Positions 8,125 through 15,952 of a stretch of DNA of 20,500 nt are shown in pieces. The stretch comes from Syntrophaceae bacterium (lineage in GTDB: Bacteria; Desulfobacterota; Syntrophorhabdia; Syntrophorhabdales; WCHB1-27). The position numbers and the translations under genes are program-made. The stretch spans positions 1-20,500 of the forward strand of contig PLSJ01000448.1 of NCBI GenBank assembly GCA_003165115.1. The letters run 5' to 3'. Numbering within the stretch: position 1 is the first letter of the stretch; each line of letters starts with the position of its first letter. The notes beneath the pieces were generated by a model. The model was not told the origin of the DNA. It ran no database searches and was given only the letters and a program-made list of their open reading frames with translations.

Positions 8125-8134
8125 GTGACGTCAC
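8125..8134. repeat. Perfect 10-bp palindrome in the ligase-hydroxylase gap
   Basis: GTGACGTCAC reads the same on both strands and lies about 30 bases before the ATG of the FAD subunit. Just upstream, ACGTGCCG and CGGTACGT (about 8068-8091) form a near-perfect hairpin around an 8-base centre. Either may mark an mRNA processing or internal regulatory site; chance is also possible in GC-rich DNA. Confidence 0.25.
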
Positions 8135-8162
8135 GACGAGGACGCGCAAAAAGGAGCGAGCG

Positions 8163-9026
8163 ATGACCTATTACAGAAGAGTACCCGAGTTTGATTATCT
8201 AGCCCCAAAGAGCATCGGCGAGGTGTTCTCGCTGCTCGGCCGGTACAAGGGAGATGCCACGCTCTTCGCCGGAGGGACGATTGCCCTTCACCAGATGAAG
8301 GAACGCATAGGCGCCCGGCCCTATGTCATAGGACTAAAAGGCGTCTCAGGCCTGGACGCTCTTGCCGTCGGCAAGGATGGCGTGCTGACGGTGGGCGCCA
8401 TGGTGCTTCTCCAGCGCATAGCCGATTCGGCGGAGGTACAGGGAGGATGGCCTCTGCTTGCGACTGTCTGCCGTTTACTGGGCACGCCCCAGATCCGGAA
8501 CATGGGCACCATCGGCGGCAACGTCGCCATACGGTTTTCCACGGCCGAAACCCTTCCGGCCCTGATTGCTCTCAGGGCGCAAGTCAGGATTGCGGCGGCG
8601 GGCGGCGAGACGGTAGTTCCCGTGGAAAACCTTTACAGGGAGATGAAGAGCGACAATCTGTTGACCGAATTCCTTCTGCCCGCCCTGCCGAAGGGCGTCA
8701 GGATGGGATACAGGAAGTTCGCGGTGAGGGAACATTTTGACTATGCCACCGTGGGCGCCGCAGTGGTCCTGGATATGGATGATGGCAAAACCTGCAAGGA
8801 CATCACCATCGGGCTCGGCGGCGTTACCCTGCCCACGATGAGGGCAAAGGGGGCCGAGGAGATAATGAAAGGCCGGACCGTGACGGACGATATTATCGCA
8901 AAGGCGGCGGAAGCGGCGGCGGAAGGCGGCCACATGGGATCGGACGTGATGTTCTCTGCCGGATACAAGAGCAAGGTCCTCAAAACTATGGTGGAGCGGG
9001 CCATAAAAGAGGCTGTCTCGGACTGA
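8163..9026 (+). CDS. Xanthine dehydrogenase family FAD-binding (medium) subunit
   Basis: 287 residues. It carries electrons from the FeS subunit to FAD and an outside acceptor in a three-subunit molybdenum hydroxylase. FAD-binding motifs are LFAGGTIALHQM (34-45) and MGTIGGNVA (114-122). It has only two cysteines (in TVCRLL and KTCKD) and lacks the four-cysteine 4Fe-4S insertion of the 4-hydroxybenzoyl-CoA reductase beta subunit. It therefore belongs to the ordinary hydroxylase type rather than to the low-potential reductase. The segment following TIGGN reads IRFSTAETLPAL, departing from the usual NxSPAAD form. The start is ATG 8163 with AAGGAG six bases upstream; an upstream ATG at 8088 adds a charged, atypical leader. 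The 2Fe-2S gene follows after 31 bases. Confidence 0.9.
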   Translation: MTYYRRVPEFDYLAPKSIGEVFSLLGRYKGDATLFAGGTIALHQMKERIGARPYVIGLKGVSGLDALAVGKDGVLTVGAMVLLQRIADSAEVQGGWPLLATVCRLLGTPQIRNMGTIGGNVAIRFSTAETLPALIALRAQVRIAAAGGETVVPVENLYREMKSDNLLTEFLLPALPKGVRMGYRKFAVREHFDYATVGAAVVLDMDDGKTCKDITIGLGGVTLPTMRAKGAEEIMKGRTVTDDIIAKAAEAAAEGGHMGSDVMFSAGYKSKVLKTMVERAIKEAVSD

Positions 9027-9057
9027 CGCCCGGATAACAACAACGGAGGGTCTTTAC

Positions 9058-9537
9058 ATGAAACACGATATAGAGCTTAAAGTGAATGGTGACACGGTTA
9101 CGTTGCAGGTCGACAGCCGGAGGACGCTCCTTGAAGTGCTCAGGGAGCAGCTCGGTTTGACGGGTACAAAGGAAATGTGCAACAAGGGTGACTGCGGAGG
9201 GTGCACCGTGACCCTCGATGGTAATGCGGTGCTCTCCTGCATGATGCTCGCCGTCGAAGCGAACGGCAAAGAGGTTGTTACCATAGAAGGTCTGGCGGGA
9301 GAGGGATACCGGCTGCATCCGCTCCAGAAGGCTTTCGTCGAGCGCGGAGCCATACAGTGCGGCTACTGCAGCCCTGGTTTCATTATGTCGGCCAAGGCGC
9401 TCCTCGACAAGAACCCTCATCCGAACGGGGACCAGATCAGGGAAGCGATCTCGAACAATATTTGCCGCTGCACGGGTTACGTACAGATCATTGAGGCGAT
9501 CGAGTCTGCGGCACTTGAGATGGGGGGTGCAAAATGA
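9058..9537 (+). CDS. Xanthine dehydrogenase family 2Fe-2S (small) subunit
   Basis: 159 residues, standard for the small subunit. It relays electrons from the molybdenum centre to the FAD subunit through two 2Fe-2S clusters. The plant-type ferredoxin cluster uses Cys41, 46, 49 and 61 (CNKGDCGGC, then LSC). The helical C-terminal domain binds the second cluster through CGYCSPG (Cys101, 104) and ICRCTGY (Cys136, 138). There is no Tat or Sec signal, so a cytoplasmic enzyme is expected. GGAGGG lies seven bases before the ATG. The stop codon overlaps the start of the large subunit (ATGA), implying translational coupling. Confidence 0.96.
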   Translation: MKHDIELKVNGDTVTLQVDSRRTLLEVLREQLGLTGTKEMCNKGDCGGCTVTLDGNAVLSCMMLAVEANGKEVVTIEGLAGEGYRLHPLQKAFVERGAIQCGYCSPGFIMSAKALLDKNPHPNGDQIREAISNNICRCTGYVQIIEAIESAALEMGGAK

Positions 9538-11846
9538 GCGGAGAGAGCCTGATTGGAAAAGATATACCAAGGATCGACTCGACCGATAAGGCCCTCGGCC
9601 GGGCCAAATATACCACCGACATGGTGCTGCCGGGAATGTTGTATGCAAAGGTAGTGCGCAGCCCTTATCCACACGCGAAAATCCTCAGTATCGACACGAG
9701 TGCGGCGGAAAGACTGCCGGGAGTGAAAGCCGTGGTGACCGGGATCAAAGATACGCCGCGAGGCGCCGTATTCGGGATCATACCTCATACGACAGATCAT
9801 GTCCTGCTCCCTTACGAGAAAGTAAGGTACGTCGGGGAGGAGGTTGCCGCCGTGGCCGCAATCTCCGAAGATATTGCGGAGGAAGCGGTCGACCTCATCA
9901 AGGTGGAATATGAGCAGTTGCCCTATGTCCTGCACGCCGAGGACGCGGTAAAGGAAGGCGCCCCGCTCGTTCACGATCACAGAAAGGGAAACCTTGCCGC
10001 CCGTTATCTCGTTGACGAGGGGAATATCGAAGAGGCATTGAAAAACAGCGACTACGTCTGGGAGAAGACCTTTACCTGCGACGTAGCCAGCCACGGTCTG
10101 CCCGAGCCCTTCACCGTCATCGCGAGCTATGAGCCTTCAGGCAAATTCAACCTTTGGCTGCAGACCCAGTGCCCCTTTCAGACCCGCCAGGGTCTCGGTA
10201 ACACCCTTAAAGTGGCGCCGAGCGATATACGCATCCACTCACTGGCGATGGGCGGCGCCCACGGAGGCAGATCCGACACTCCTCCCGGGGCCTTTATCGC
10301 ATGTCTCCTTTCACGCAAGGCAGGCAGGCCCGTGCAGGTGAAGATGACCCGAGAAGAGGTCGAGGACTGCATGAGGGACAAGGCGGCAAAGGTCTGGAAT
10401 ATCAAGGTGGGCTTCAAGAAAGACGGAACGATAACGGGCAGGGACATACGGATATTCCTCGAGTGCGGCGCCTACGCAAGCAGCGCCATCGTGGAGCTCT
10501 GGGTACCGCTCCTTATCGATGAGGTACTGTGGCGAGCGCCGAATTACCGGTATTTGGCGGATCTCATTTATACGAACAAGACCATCAGCTCCATGATGAG
10601 GACCCGCGCGCATGTCGGGCCGATGTCGATGGACGTCTGCTTCGACCAGGTGAGCGAAGTGCTCGGTATCGACCCGATCGAATTGCGGCTGAAGAACGCG
10701 GTGCTCCCCAATGAGGTCGTTCCTTCCAAGTCGGTGGTGACGAGCACCGGTTTAAGCGAAAGCATCGTGATGGCGGCTGACAAGTCTGGCCTGCGGGAGA
10801 AGAAGGGCAACATGGGGCCGAATCGTGGCATCGGCATCGGCTCCGGAAACATGCAGTCCATGTTTTACATGGGCTTCCGCAGCGGATCGACTTCTTTCAT
10901 AAAATTCAACGACGACGGGAGCTGCACGGTCTTCACGGGCAACTGCGACCTCGGCCAGGGCAACCAGACGATGTTTCTCCAGATTGCCTCGGAGGAGATC
11001 GGCATAGAGATGAAGGACATTAAACTCTGTTACGGTGATACGGAGCTCTGTTATCAGGATCCGGGAAATTACTCGATGTCCGCTACCGTCGTGTCCGCAA
11101 ACGCGGTGAAGAAGGCCGCCCAGGACGCAAAACGGCACCTCCTCGAAATAGCAGGCGACATTCTCGACGTCTCCGCGGACGAGGTCGAGATGAGGGGCAA
11201 GGAATTCTTCGTGAAGAGAAGGATCGGAAAGGGAAGAGGCGTCAAGATCGGCGAAGTCTGCCGGACCGCTTTCAAGAGGGGGAAACCTATCTTCGGATTC
11301 GGTGATTACCGGGCGAGGATCGACTATTCAGATTTCGGGATAGACATCAAGGAGCCCTATAATGAAAAGACTTACGGCCAGAAAGTGACGGCCTATTCTT
11401 TCGGCACCACCACGGTGGAGCTGGAAGTAGACCCGGGTACGGGCCGCATAAAGGTGGAGCGCATCGTGGCCGTCAACGACTGTGGCACCGTGCTCAACCC
11501 GCTCCTCGTCAAGGGCAACATGCAGGGCCATATCAATTTCATGCTCGGCCAGGGCTTAATGGAGAGAAACGTGTGGGACCCGAAGACAGGACGGAAACTG
11601 ACGAGCACCTTCAGGACATACAAGGTACCGACGGCCAACGAAACTCCCGACATAGATATCCATTTTCTCGGCATTCCGGACCCGGACGGCCCCTACGGCG
11701 CCAAGGAAGGCTCGTTGGGGTTCGGATGCGGCTTACACGGGGCCATCTCCAACGCGATACATGACGCCACGGGCGTCTGGGTGTACGACGTGCCGATAAC
11801 ACCCGACAAAATGCTTCAGCTCCTCGAAGAGAACAGGAAAAAGTAG
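9534..11846 (+). CDS. Xanthine dehydrogenase family molybdopterin-binding (large) subunit, divergent active site
   Basis: 770 residues, a normal length for three-subunit hydroxylases acting on aromatic or heterocyclic substrates, including CoA thioesters. It binds the Mo-pyranopterin and hydroxylates the substrate with water-derived oxygen. The active-site Glu is Glu725 in YGAKEGSLG, equivalent to the GxGE glutamate of xanthine oxidase, and the LGQG loop (473-476) is intact. Two cofactor/substrate motifs deviate: the usual GGGFGGK is MGGAHGGR (239-246), and the RGFG-type loop is RTRAHVGPMSM (356-366). Both replace a conserved Phe region with His, which suggests an unusual substrate pocket. 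No Mo-cofactor insertion gene (XdhC/CoxF type) is in the window. Four-base overlap with the 2Fe-2S gene; the OYE fusion gene begins 14 bases later. Confidence 0.93.
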   Translation: MSGESLIGKDIPRIDSTDKALGRAKYTTDMVLPGMLYAKVVRSPYPHAKILSIDTSAAERLPGVKAVVTGIKDTPRGAVFGIIPHTTDHVLLPYEKVRYVGEEVAAVAAISEDIAEEAVDLIKVEYEQLPYVLHAEDAVKEGAPLVHDHRKGNLAARYLVDEGNIEEALKNSDYVWEKTFTCDVASHGLPEPFTVIASYEPSGKFNLWLQTQCPFQTRQGLGNTLKVAPSDIRIHSLAMGGAHGGRSDTPPGAFIACLLSRKAGRPVQVKMTREEVEDCMRDKAAKVWNIKVGFKKDGTITGRDIRIFLECGAYASSAIVELWVPLLIDEVLWRAPNYRYLADLIYTNKTISSMMRTRAHVGPMSMDVCFDQVSEVLGIDPIELRLKNAVLPNEVVPSKSVVTSTGLSESIVMAADKSGLREKKGNMGPNRGIGIGSGNMQSMFYMGFRSGSTSFIKFNDDGSCTVFTGNCDLGQGNQTMFLQIASEEIGIEMKDIKLCYGDTELCYQDPGNYSMSATVVSANAVKKAAQDAKRHLLEIAGDILDVSADEVEMRGKEFFVKRRIGKGRGVKIGEVCRTAFKRGKPIFGFGDYRARIDYSDFGIDIKEPYNEKTYGQKVTAYSFGTTTVELEVDPGTGRIKVERIVAVNDCGTVLNPLLVKGNMQGHINFMLGQGLMERNVWDPKTGRKLTSTFRTYKVPTANETPDIDIHFLGIPDPDGPYGAKEGSLGFGCGLHGAISNAIHDATGVWVYDVPITPDKMLQLLEENRKK

Positions 11847-11860
11847 ACGGGAGAGGTGCG

Positions 11861-14476
11861 ATGAAATACGAGAAACTCTTTTCACCGGTTAAGGTGGGGA
11901 ATACTATTTTTCCCAACCGCGTCATGTCGACCGCGGCCGTTACCAGGCTGGCAGCGGAAGACGGGCATGTGACACAAAATATTATAGACAGGTACCGGAG
12001 GCTGGCGGAAGGCGGCGTCGGCTCGATCGTCGTCGAGGCCGCGGTCGTGCTGCCCTCCAGGAGCTCTTTTAATCTCCGCATCAGCGACGACCAGTTTATC
12101 GGCGAGATTAAAGGCTTTGTCAATGAAATGAGGAAGGTCAACAGGGACGTCAGGATAGGACTCCAGCTCATCCATTTCCTGAAGGTCGCGAGGACCGGCT
12201 GGCGTCAAATGGTGGAAGACCTGAAACCGGAAGATATCCAGATCATACCGGGGCAGTTTGCGAGTGCCGCGGCGAGGGCCAGGGCCGCGGGCTTCGACTT
12301 TGTCGAGCTTCATATGGCCCATTTTACGACCCTTGCATCCTTCCTTTCCCTCGTCAACAAACGCACCGACGAGTACGGAGGAGACTTCGAGGGGCGCGTC
12401 AGGCTGCCGACGGAAGTCGTCCTCGCAGCCAGGAAGGCGGCCGGGCAGGACTATACGATAGGCATAAGGATGTTGGGCGAGGAGTTTACGAAGGAAGGGA
12501 ACACACTGCTGCAGAGCGCGAGGATTGCGAAGCGCATGGCCTTCGTCGGGGTCGATTATATAAGCGTATCCGCTGGCGAAAGGTTCGAAGACGCGGACAC
12601 GCCTCTGCCCAATTTTCCTCCCTTCGCCGGCACCGGCTACAGCGGCTACCGGATGAGCCCGCGATGGTGGAACCGGGACGGTGTCCAGGTCTATCTCGCG
12701 GACGGCGTGCGGGCGGCCGTGAGAGAGGCCGGATTCGACGTGCCTGTGGTATGCGCGGGCAAGATCAGGATGCCCGACCTCGCCGAAGAGGTGCTGGAAC
12801 AGAATAAGGCGGACATCATAGGCATGGCGAGGACCCTTTTCGCCGACCCGGACTGGCCCCTGAAAGCCAGGGAAGGACGAGACGACGAGATCGTGAAGTG
12901 CGCCGCATGCGGTTACTGCAGCGAGTCGGACGAGCGGTATGAAACGGTGACCTGTATAGAATGGCCGAAGGGGGCGCTCAACGCGCCGAAGCCGTGGCTC
13001 CTTGCGCCCCCGTGCAAGGCTGCATGTCCGGCGGGCCTCGACATCAGGACCTATATAGACCTCGCGGCGCAGGGGCAATACGAGAAGGCGCTGGAGGTAA
13101 TCGAAAATAAAGTCCCCTTCCCGGGGTCCATCGGCCGGGTCTGCCCGCACCCCTGTGAAGGGGCATGCAATCGCGGATTATTCGACAAGGCGATCGCCAT
13201 AAACGGACTGAAGCGCTTCGTCACCGATATGGCGTGGCAAAGGCCAAAAAAGGATATTTACCCTTTCCCGAGAACAAGAGAAGAGAGAGTGGCGATTGTG
13301 GGATCGGGCCCCGCGGGGCTTAGCGCCGCCCTCACCCTCGTAAGGCTCGGCTACGGTGTGACGGTATTCGAGGCGGCCTCCGTGCCGGGAGGCATGCTCA
13401 CCCTCGGTATCCCCGCGTACCGCCTGCCTAAGCACATAGTGGCGTCGGAGATCGACACGATAAAGAGATACGGGGTCGAGATACGCCTCAACAGTCCTGT
13501 CGGGACCGGCGGCATGCCGCTTGACGGCCTTTGGGATCAGGGCTACCGGGCATTGATCCTTGCCACAGGGGCCCATAAGGGCCGGGATTTGGGCATAGAC
13601 GGCGAGTCCCTGGCGGGCTTCACTTACGGGACCGCCTTCCTGAAGAGTATCAACCTGGGTTCGCCGGTGACCGTGGGGGAGAAGGTCGTCGTACTCGGTG
13701 GGGGCAACGTCGCCATCGATGCCGCGAGGTCCGCTCACCGCCTCGGCGCAAAAGCGGTTTCCTTGATCTACAGGAGAACAAGAGACGAAATGCCCGCTTT
13801 TCCCGAGGAGGTAGAGGCCGCGGAGACGGAAGGAATAGAGATCATCTACCTCGCGACACCGGTTAAGGTGATGGGGAAAGACGGCAATGTCACCGGCCTG
13901 CGGTGCATCAAAACGGAAATGGGCGAGCCCGACGAGAGCGGAAGAAGAAGACCCCTGCCTGTGGCAGGCTCGGAATTTGACGTCTCCGCGGACACGGTCA
14001 TCGCGGCGGTCGGTGAAGTGCCTGATGTCACGTCTCTCGGGGGAAAGTTTGTCATTTCCGCGACCGGCGCGCTCATGGTCCATGAATACTCTAAAGTGAC
14101 CAATATTGCAGGAATATTCGCGTGCGGAGACGTGGTATCGGGCCCGGCTACCGTGATAGAGGCAATAGCGGCAGGCCAAAGGGCCGCAACGGGCGTCGAC
14201 AGATTGCTTAAAGGGGAACCGCTCGACTACGAAGAACCGCCAACTGCCACGATACCTCTCGAAGAGGTGGAAATCGGACGGTTCAGGAAGCGCGAGCGCC
14301 GCCAGATTACCTGCCTGCCGAAAGAGGCGAGGCTGGGCAATTTCGCCGAGGTTGATTCCACTTTTTCGGAACTGGCCGGGCTTGCCGAGGCCGACCGGTG
14401 CTTCCAGTGCGGTCTCTTCCCCAATAAGGAAAAGAACAACCCCGCGGGTGCTGCCGGGGATGCCGGCAAGGGGTAA
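11861..14476 (+). CDS. OYE-family reductase fused to a GltD-like FeS/FAD/NAD(P)H oxidoreductase module
   Basis: 871 residues, about 200 longer than 2,4-dienoyl-CoA reductase. Residues 1-345 are an FMN TIM barrel of old-yellow-enzyme type, with the His pair in ELHMAHFTT (His151, His154) and SLVNKRTDEYGG. A 4Fe-4S linker follows (Cys347, 350, 353, 365). Residues about 383-460 are a GltD/dihydropyrimidine-dehydrogenase-type helical FeS domain (CKAACP; CPHPCEGAC, Cys428/432/436). The rest is an FAD/NAD(P)H module: GSGPAGLSAA (481-490), VVVLGGGNVAIDAA (609-622) and FACGDVVSGPATVIEA (753-768). A CFQCG pair lies at 847-851. Electrons from NAD(P)H probably pass through FAD and FeS centres to FMN, reducing an unsaturated, perhaps CoA-bound, intermediate. 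The usual QLxHxGR motif is altered to QLIHFLKVAR. GAGAGG lies four bases before the ATG. The exact substrate is unknown. Confidence 0.88.
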   Translation: MKYEKLFSPVKVGNTIFPNRVMSTAAVTRLAAEDGHVTQNIIDRYRRLAEGGVGSIVVEAAVVLPSRSSFNLRISDDQFIGEIKGFVNEMRKVNRDVRIGLQLIHFLKVARTGWRQMVEDLKPEDIQIIPGQFASAAARARAAGFDFVELHMAHFTTLASFLSLVNKRTDEYGGDFEGRVRLPTEVVLAARKAAGQDYTIGIRMLGEEFTKEGNTLLQSARIAKRMAFVGVDYISVSAGERFEDADTPLPNFPPFAGTGYSGYRMSPRWWNRDGVQVYLADGVRAAVREAGFDVPVVCAGKIRMPDLAEEVLEQNKADIIGMARTLFADPDWPLKAREGRDDEIVKCAACGYCSESDERYETVTCIEWPKGALNAPKPWLLAPPCKAACPAGLDIRTYIDLAAQGQYEKALEVIENKVPFPGSIGRVCPHPCEGACNRGLFDKAIAINGLKRFVTDMAWQRPKKDIYPFPRTREERVAIVGSGPAGLSAALTLVRLGYGVTVFEAASVPGGMLTLGIPAYRLPKHIVASEIDTIKRYGVEIRLNSPVGTGGMPLDGLWDQGYRALILATGAHKGRDLGIDGESLAGFTYGTAFLKSINLGSPVTVGEKVVVLGGGNVAIDAARSAHRLGAKAVSLIYRRTRDEMPAFPEEVEAAETEGIEIIYLATPVKVMGKDGNVTGLRCIKTEMGEPDESGRRRPLPVAGSEFDVSADTVIAAVGEVPDVTSLGGKFVISATGALMVHEYSKVTNIAGIFACGDVVSGPATVIEAIAAGQRAATGVDRLLKGEPLDYEEPPTATIPLEEVEIGRFRKRERRQITCLPKEARLGNFAEVDSTFSELAGLAEADRCFQCGLFPNKEKNNPAGAAGDAGKG

Positions 14477-14517
14477 AGGACCGATGTACAATATATAGAG
14501 ATGAGGAGGGATTACCC

Positions 14518-14919
14518 ATGGCGAAAGAATGCTGCAACGTATTCGATGAAATGTACAAGCGGAAAAAGTTTACCTGGAGTGATGCCGTAAAGAAGGGCAA
14601 GATCATCTCCGTGTCCGGAACGGTGGCGACCGACGAGAACCATCGCACTATTCATGCGGGTAACCTCGAAGCCCAGATGCGCTATATTTACGAAAGCGTG
14701 AAGACGCTGCTGGAAAAGATGGGCGCAAGCATGGACGATGTGATCAAGACGACCGACTATATCACCCCTCAGGCCGTCGCCGACTATGGCAAGACAGGCG
14801 CAATACGGCAGGAGTATTTCACACAGGGCAGTTATCCGGCGGCAACCGGCATCGTTGTCCACAGCCTGCTGCGGCCCGATTGGCTGATAGAAATAGAGTT
14901 CCTCGCGGTGGTCGATTAG
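14518..14919 (+). CDS. Rid (YjgF/YER057c/UK114) family protein lacking the catalytic Arg
   Basis: 133 residues, one Rid domain. Canonical RidA hydrolyses 2-imino/enamine acids using an Arg in the C-terminal P-x-R-S motif. Here the aligned stretch is YPAATGIVVHSLLRP (106-120), so the Arg position is Ala109 and the neighbouring Cys position is Gly111. The C-terminal EIE strand (125-127) is kept. It therefore belongs to a non-RidA branch of the superfamily, for which deaminase activity should not be assumed. As last gene of the operon (41 bases after the OYE fusion, GAGGAGGG seven bases before the ATG) it may act on a reactive ring-derived intermediate; this is inference. It ends just before the hairpin shared with the iclR gene. 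Confidence 0.88.
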   Translation: MAKECCNVFDEMYKRKKFTWSDAVKKGKIISVSGTVATDENHRTIHAGNLEAQMRYIYESVKTLLEKMGASMDDVIKTTDYITPQAVADYGKTGAIRQEYFTQGSYPAATGIVVHSLLRPDWLIEIEFLAVVD

Positions 14920-14941
14920 GGAGAGTAATAATGCGGCCAGG

Positions 14942-14973
14942 GGGGTCAATCTCGCTGTTGCGAGGATGACCCC
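14942..14973. terminator. Hairpin between convergent Rid and IclR genes
   Basis: GGGGTCA (14942-14948) pairs with TGACCCC (14967-14973), and CTCGC (14951-14955) with GCGAG (14960-14964) around the loop TGTT. This gives a stem of about 13 pairs with one mismatch and one wobble. It lies 22 bases after the Rid stop codon and overlaps the last codons and stop of the iclR gene. Neither side carries a long T tract, so it is at best an atypical bidirectional terminator. Confidence 0.5.
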
Positions 14974-15752
14974 TTAAAGCCGAGCTCCCGCGAGATGAGC
15001 TTCGCGGTCGCCTCGAGCTTCTCTACCACTTGTCCCACGTTCTCTTCCAGAAGACGGAATTCCTGCAGGCTTGCGCCTAAGGCTGCCACTGTATTCCCCA
15101 TTGCCCCATGCAAGGGCACGCCTATCTGAATTACCCCATCGAAAAACTCGCCGCGCTCCAGGAAGTAGCCCTTTCGGCGTGCCTCGTTCAGCCTCGCCCT
15201 GATGTCCTCTATTTTAGTGGGTGTTTGCTCCGTGTGCTTTCTCAGGGGATACACCTGGAGCAGCCTCTCTTTCGTGGAAGGATCGAAGAAAGCGAGCAGG
15301 GTCAATCCGAGGAAGTTTTCCGTCGGCGGCATCTTGGCCCCGAGATGCGACGGCAGTCTCAGTATGCTGTCACCTTCCCTTTTGTCGATGTATGAGAACT
15401 GATCGTTTATGATGACGCCGACGAGTATGGTGGCCTTCAGTGTTCGGGCAACCGCGTCGAGGTGAGGCGAAGCGGACTTTCTCACGGACGTGGAGCTGTA
15501 GACGACTCCTCCCAGATCGAGAAAACGCAGGCCAAGCCTGTACAGGCGCTCTTCCTGGTCATATCTTATATAGCCGTTCTTCTCCATGGTCCGCAGGATT
15601 CTGAAGACAGCCGATTTGTCCAGCTTGGTCCTCTTGGTCAATTCATCAAGCGTAAAGGCGCTCTCGTGCTGCGAGTAGTTGTCCAGTATCTTCATGGCCT
15701 TTTCCAGGACCTTTACGACGTATTTTTCATGCTGCACACCGTTCTTGCCCAT
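14946..15752 (-). CDS. IclR-family transcriptional regulator
   Basis: 268 residues. The N-terminal winged helix-turn-helix (about 10-75) includes VLEKAMKILD, LDELTKRTKLDKSAVFRIL and the wing GYIRYDQEERLYRLG. The C-terminal effector-binding (GAF-like) domain follows, with a block GYFLERGEFFDGVIQIGVPL that varies the usual GYAxDxEExxxGVxCIAAPV. IclR proteins often control aromatic-acid catabolism and bind pathway acids. Lying between the ligase and TRAP operons, it is the natural candidate regulator of both. I chose ATG 15750-15752, preceded by GTAGGG; a longer frame to 15824 would translate the AT-rich presumptive promoter. It converges on the Rid gene. Confidence 0.92.
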   Translation of the reverse strand: MGKNGVQHEKYVVKVLEKAMKILDNYSQHESAFTLDELTKRTKLDKSAVFRILRTMEKNGYIRYDQEERLYRLGLRFLDLGGVVYSSTSVRKSASPHLDAVARTLKATILVGVIINDQFSYIDKREGDSILRLPSHLGAKMPPTENFLGLTLLAFFDPSTKERLLQVYPLRKHTEQTPTKIEDIRARLNEARRKGYFLERGEFFDGVIQIGVPLHGAMGNTVAALGASLQEFRLLEENVGQVVEKLEATAKLISRELGFKGSSSQQRD

Positions 15753-15780
15753 CTGCCCTACCAATAGATCGCTGTTTATC

Positions 15781-15795
15781 AATATATAATAAATC
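15781..15795 (-). promoter_or_regulatory. Probable -10 region of the iclR gene
   Basis: On the minus strand GATTTATTATATATT lies about 30 bases before the chosen start and contains TATATT and TATTAT -10-like hexamers. No good -35 hexamer is present at the right distance; a T-tract occupies that place. The ATTTATTA core matches the one in the ligase and TRAP promoters, which may mean autoregulation. Confidence 0.35.
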
Positions 15796-15896
15796 TGCAC
15801 ACAAAAAAAGAACTTCCCCCTCACCGTGCTCGCGGCGCCCGGTCTCGGCCATCGTATTGGACGTGGGATCTCTTCTTGAGAAGCGGCCGGCTAAGG

Positions 15897-15941
15897 CGCC
15901 TGACCGAGTGCTGACCGGGATGGCCCGCACTCGGTCAGGCG
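15897..15941 (-). terminator. Perfect 15-bp stem downstream of dctP
   Basis: CGCCTGACCGAGTGC (15897-15911) and GCACTCGGTCAGGCG (15927-15941) are exact inverted complements around a 15-base loop, eleven bases after the dctP stop. On the minus strand no T tract follows, so classical intrinsic termination is doubtful. A 3'-end stabilising hairpin or a factor-dependent end are alternatives. Confidence 0.5.
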
Positions 15942-15952
15942 ATTGCCCTCGC

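Noticed and set aside
8163..11846. 4-hydroxybenzoyl-CoA reductase
   Set aside because: Subunit sizes and the CoA context fit, but the FAD subunit lacks the four-Cys 4Fe-4S insertion that defines that enzyme, so a generic Mo-hydroxylase call is safer.
11882..13150. Long minus-strand open frame opposite the OYE fusion gene
   Set aside because: It is antisense to a clearly conserved protein; its translation shows no family motifs and is Arg/Pro/His-rich, as expected of a shadow frame in GC-rich DNA.
13178..14491. Second long minus-strand frame opposite the GltD-like half
   Set aside because: Same reasoning: the plus strand carries intact FAD and NAD(P)H motifs and this frame has no recognisable domain.
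15753..15824. Longer N-terminus for the IclR protein (start at 15824)
   Set aside because: The extra residues are encoded by an AT-rich tract that looks like the promoter, and family members begin near the EKYVVKVLEKA block.
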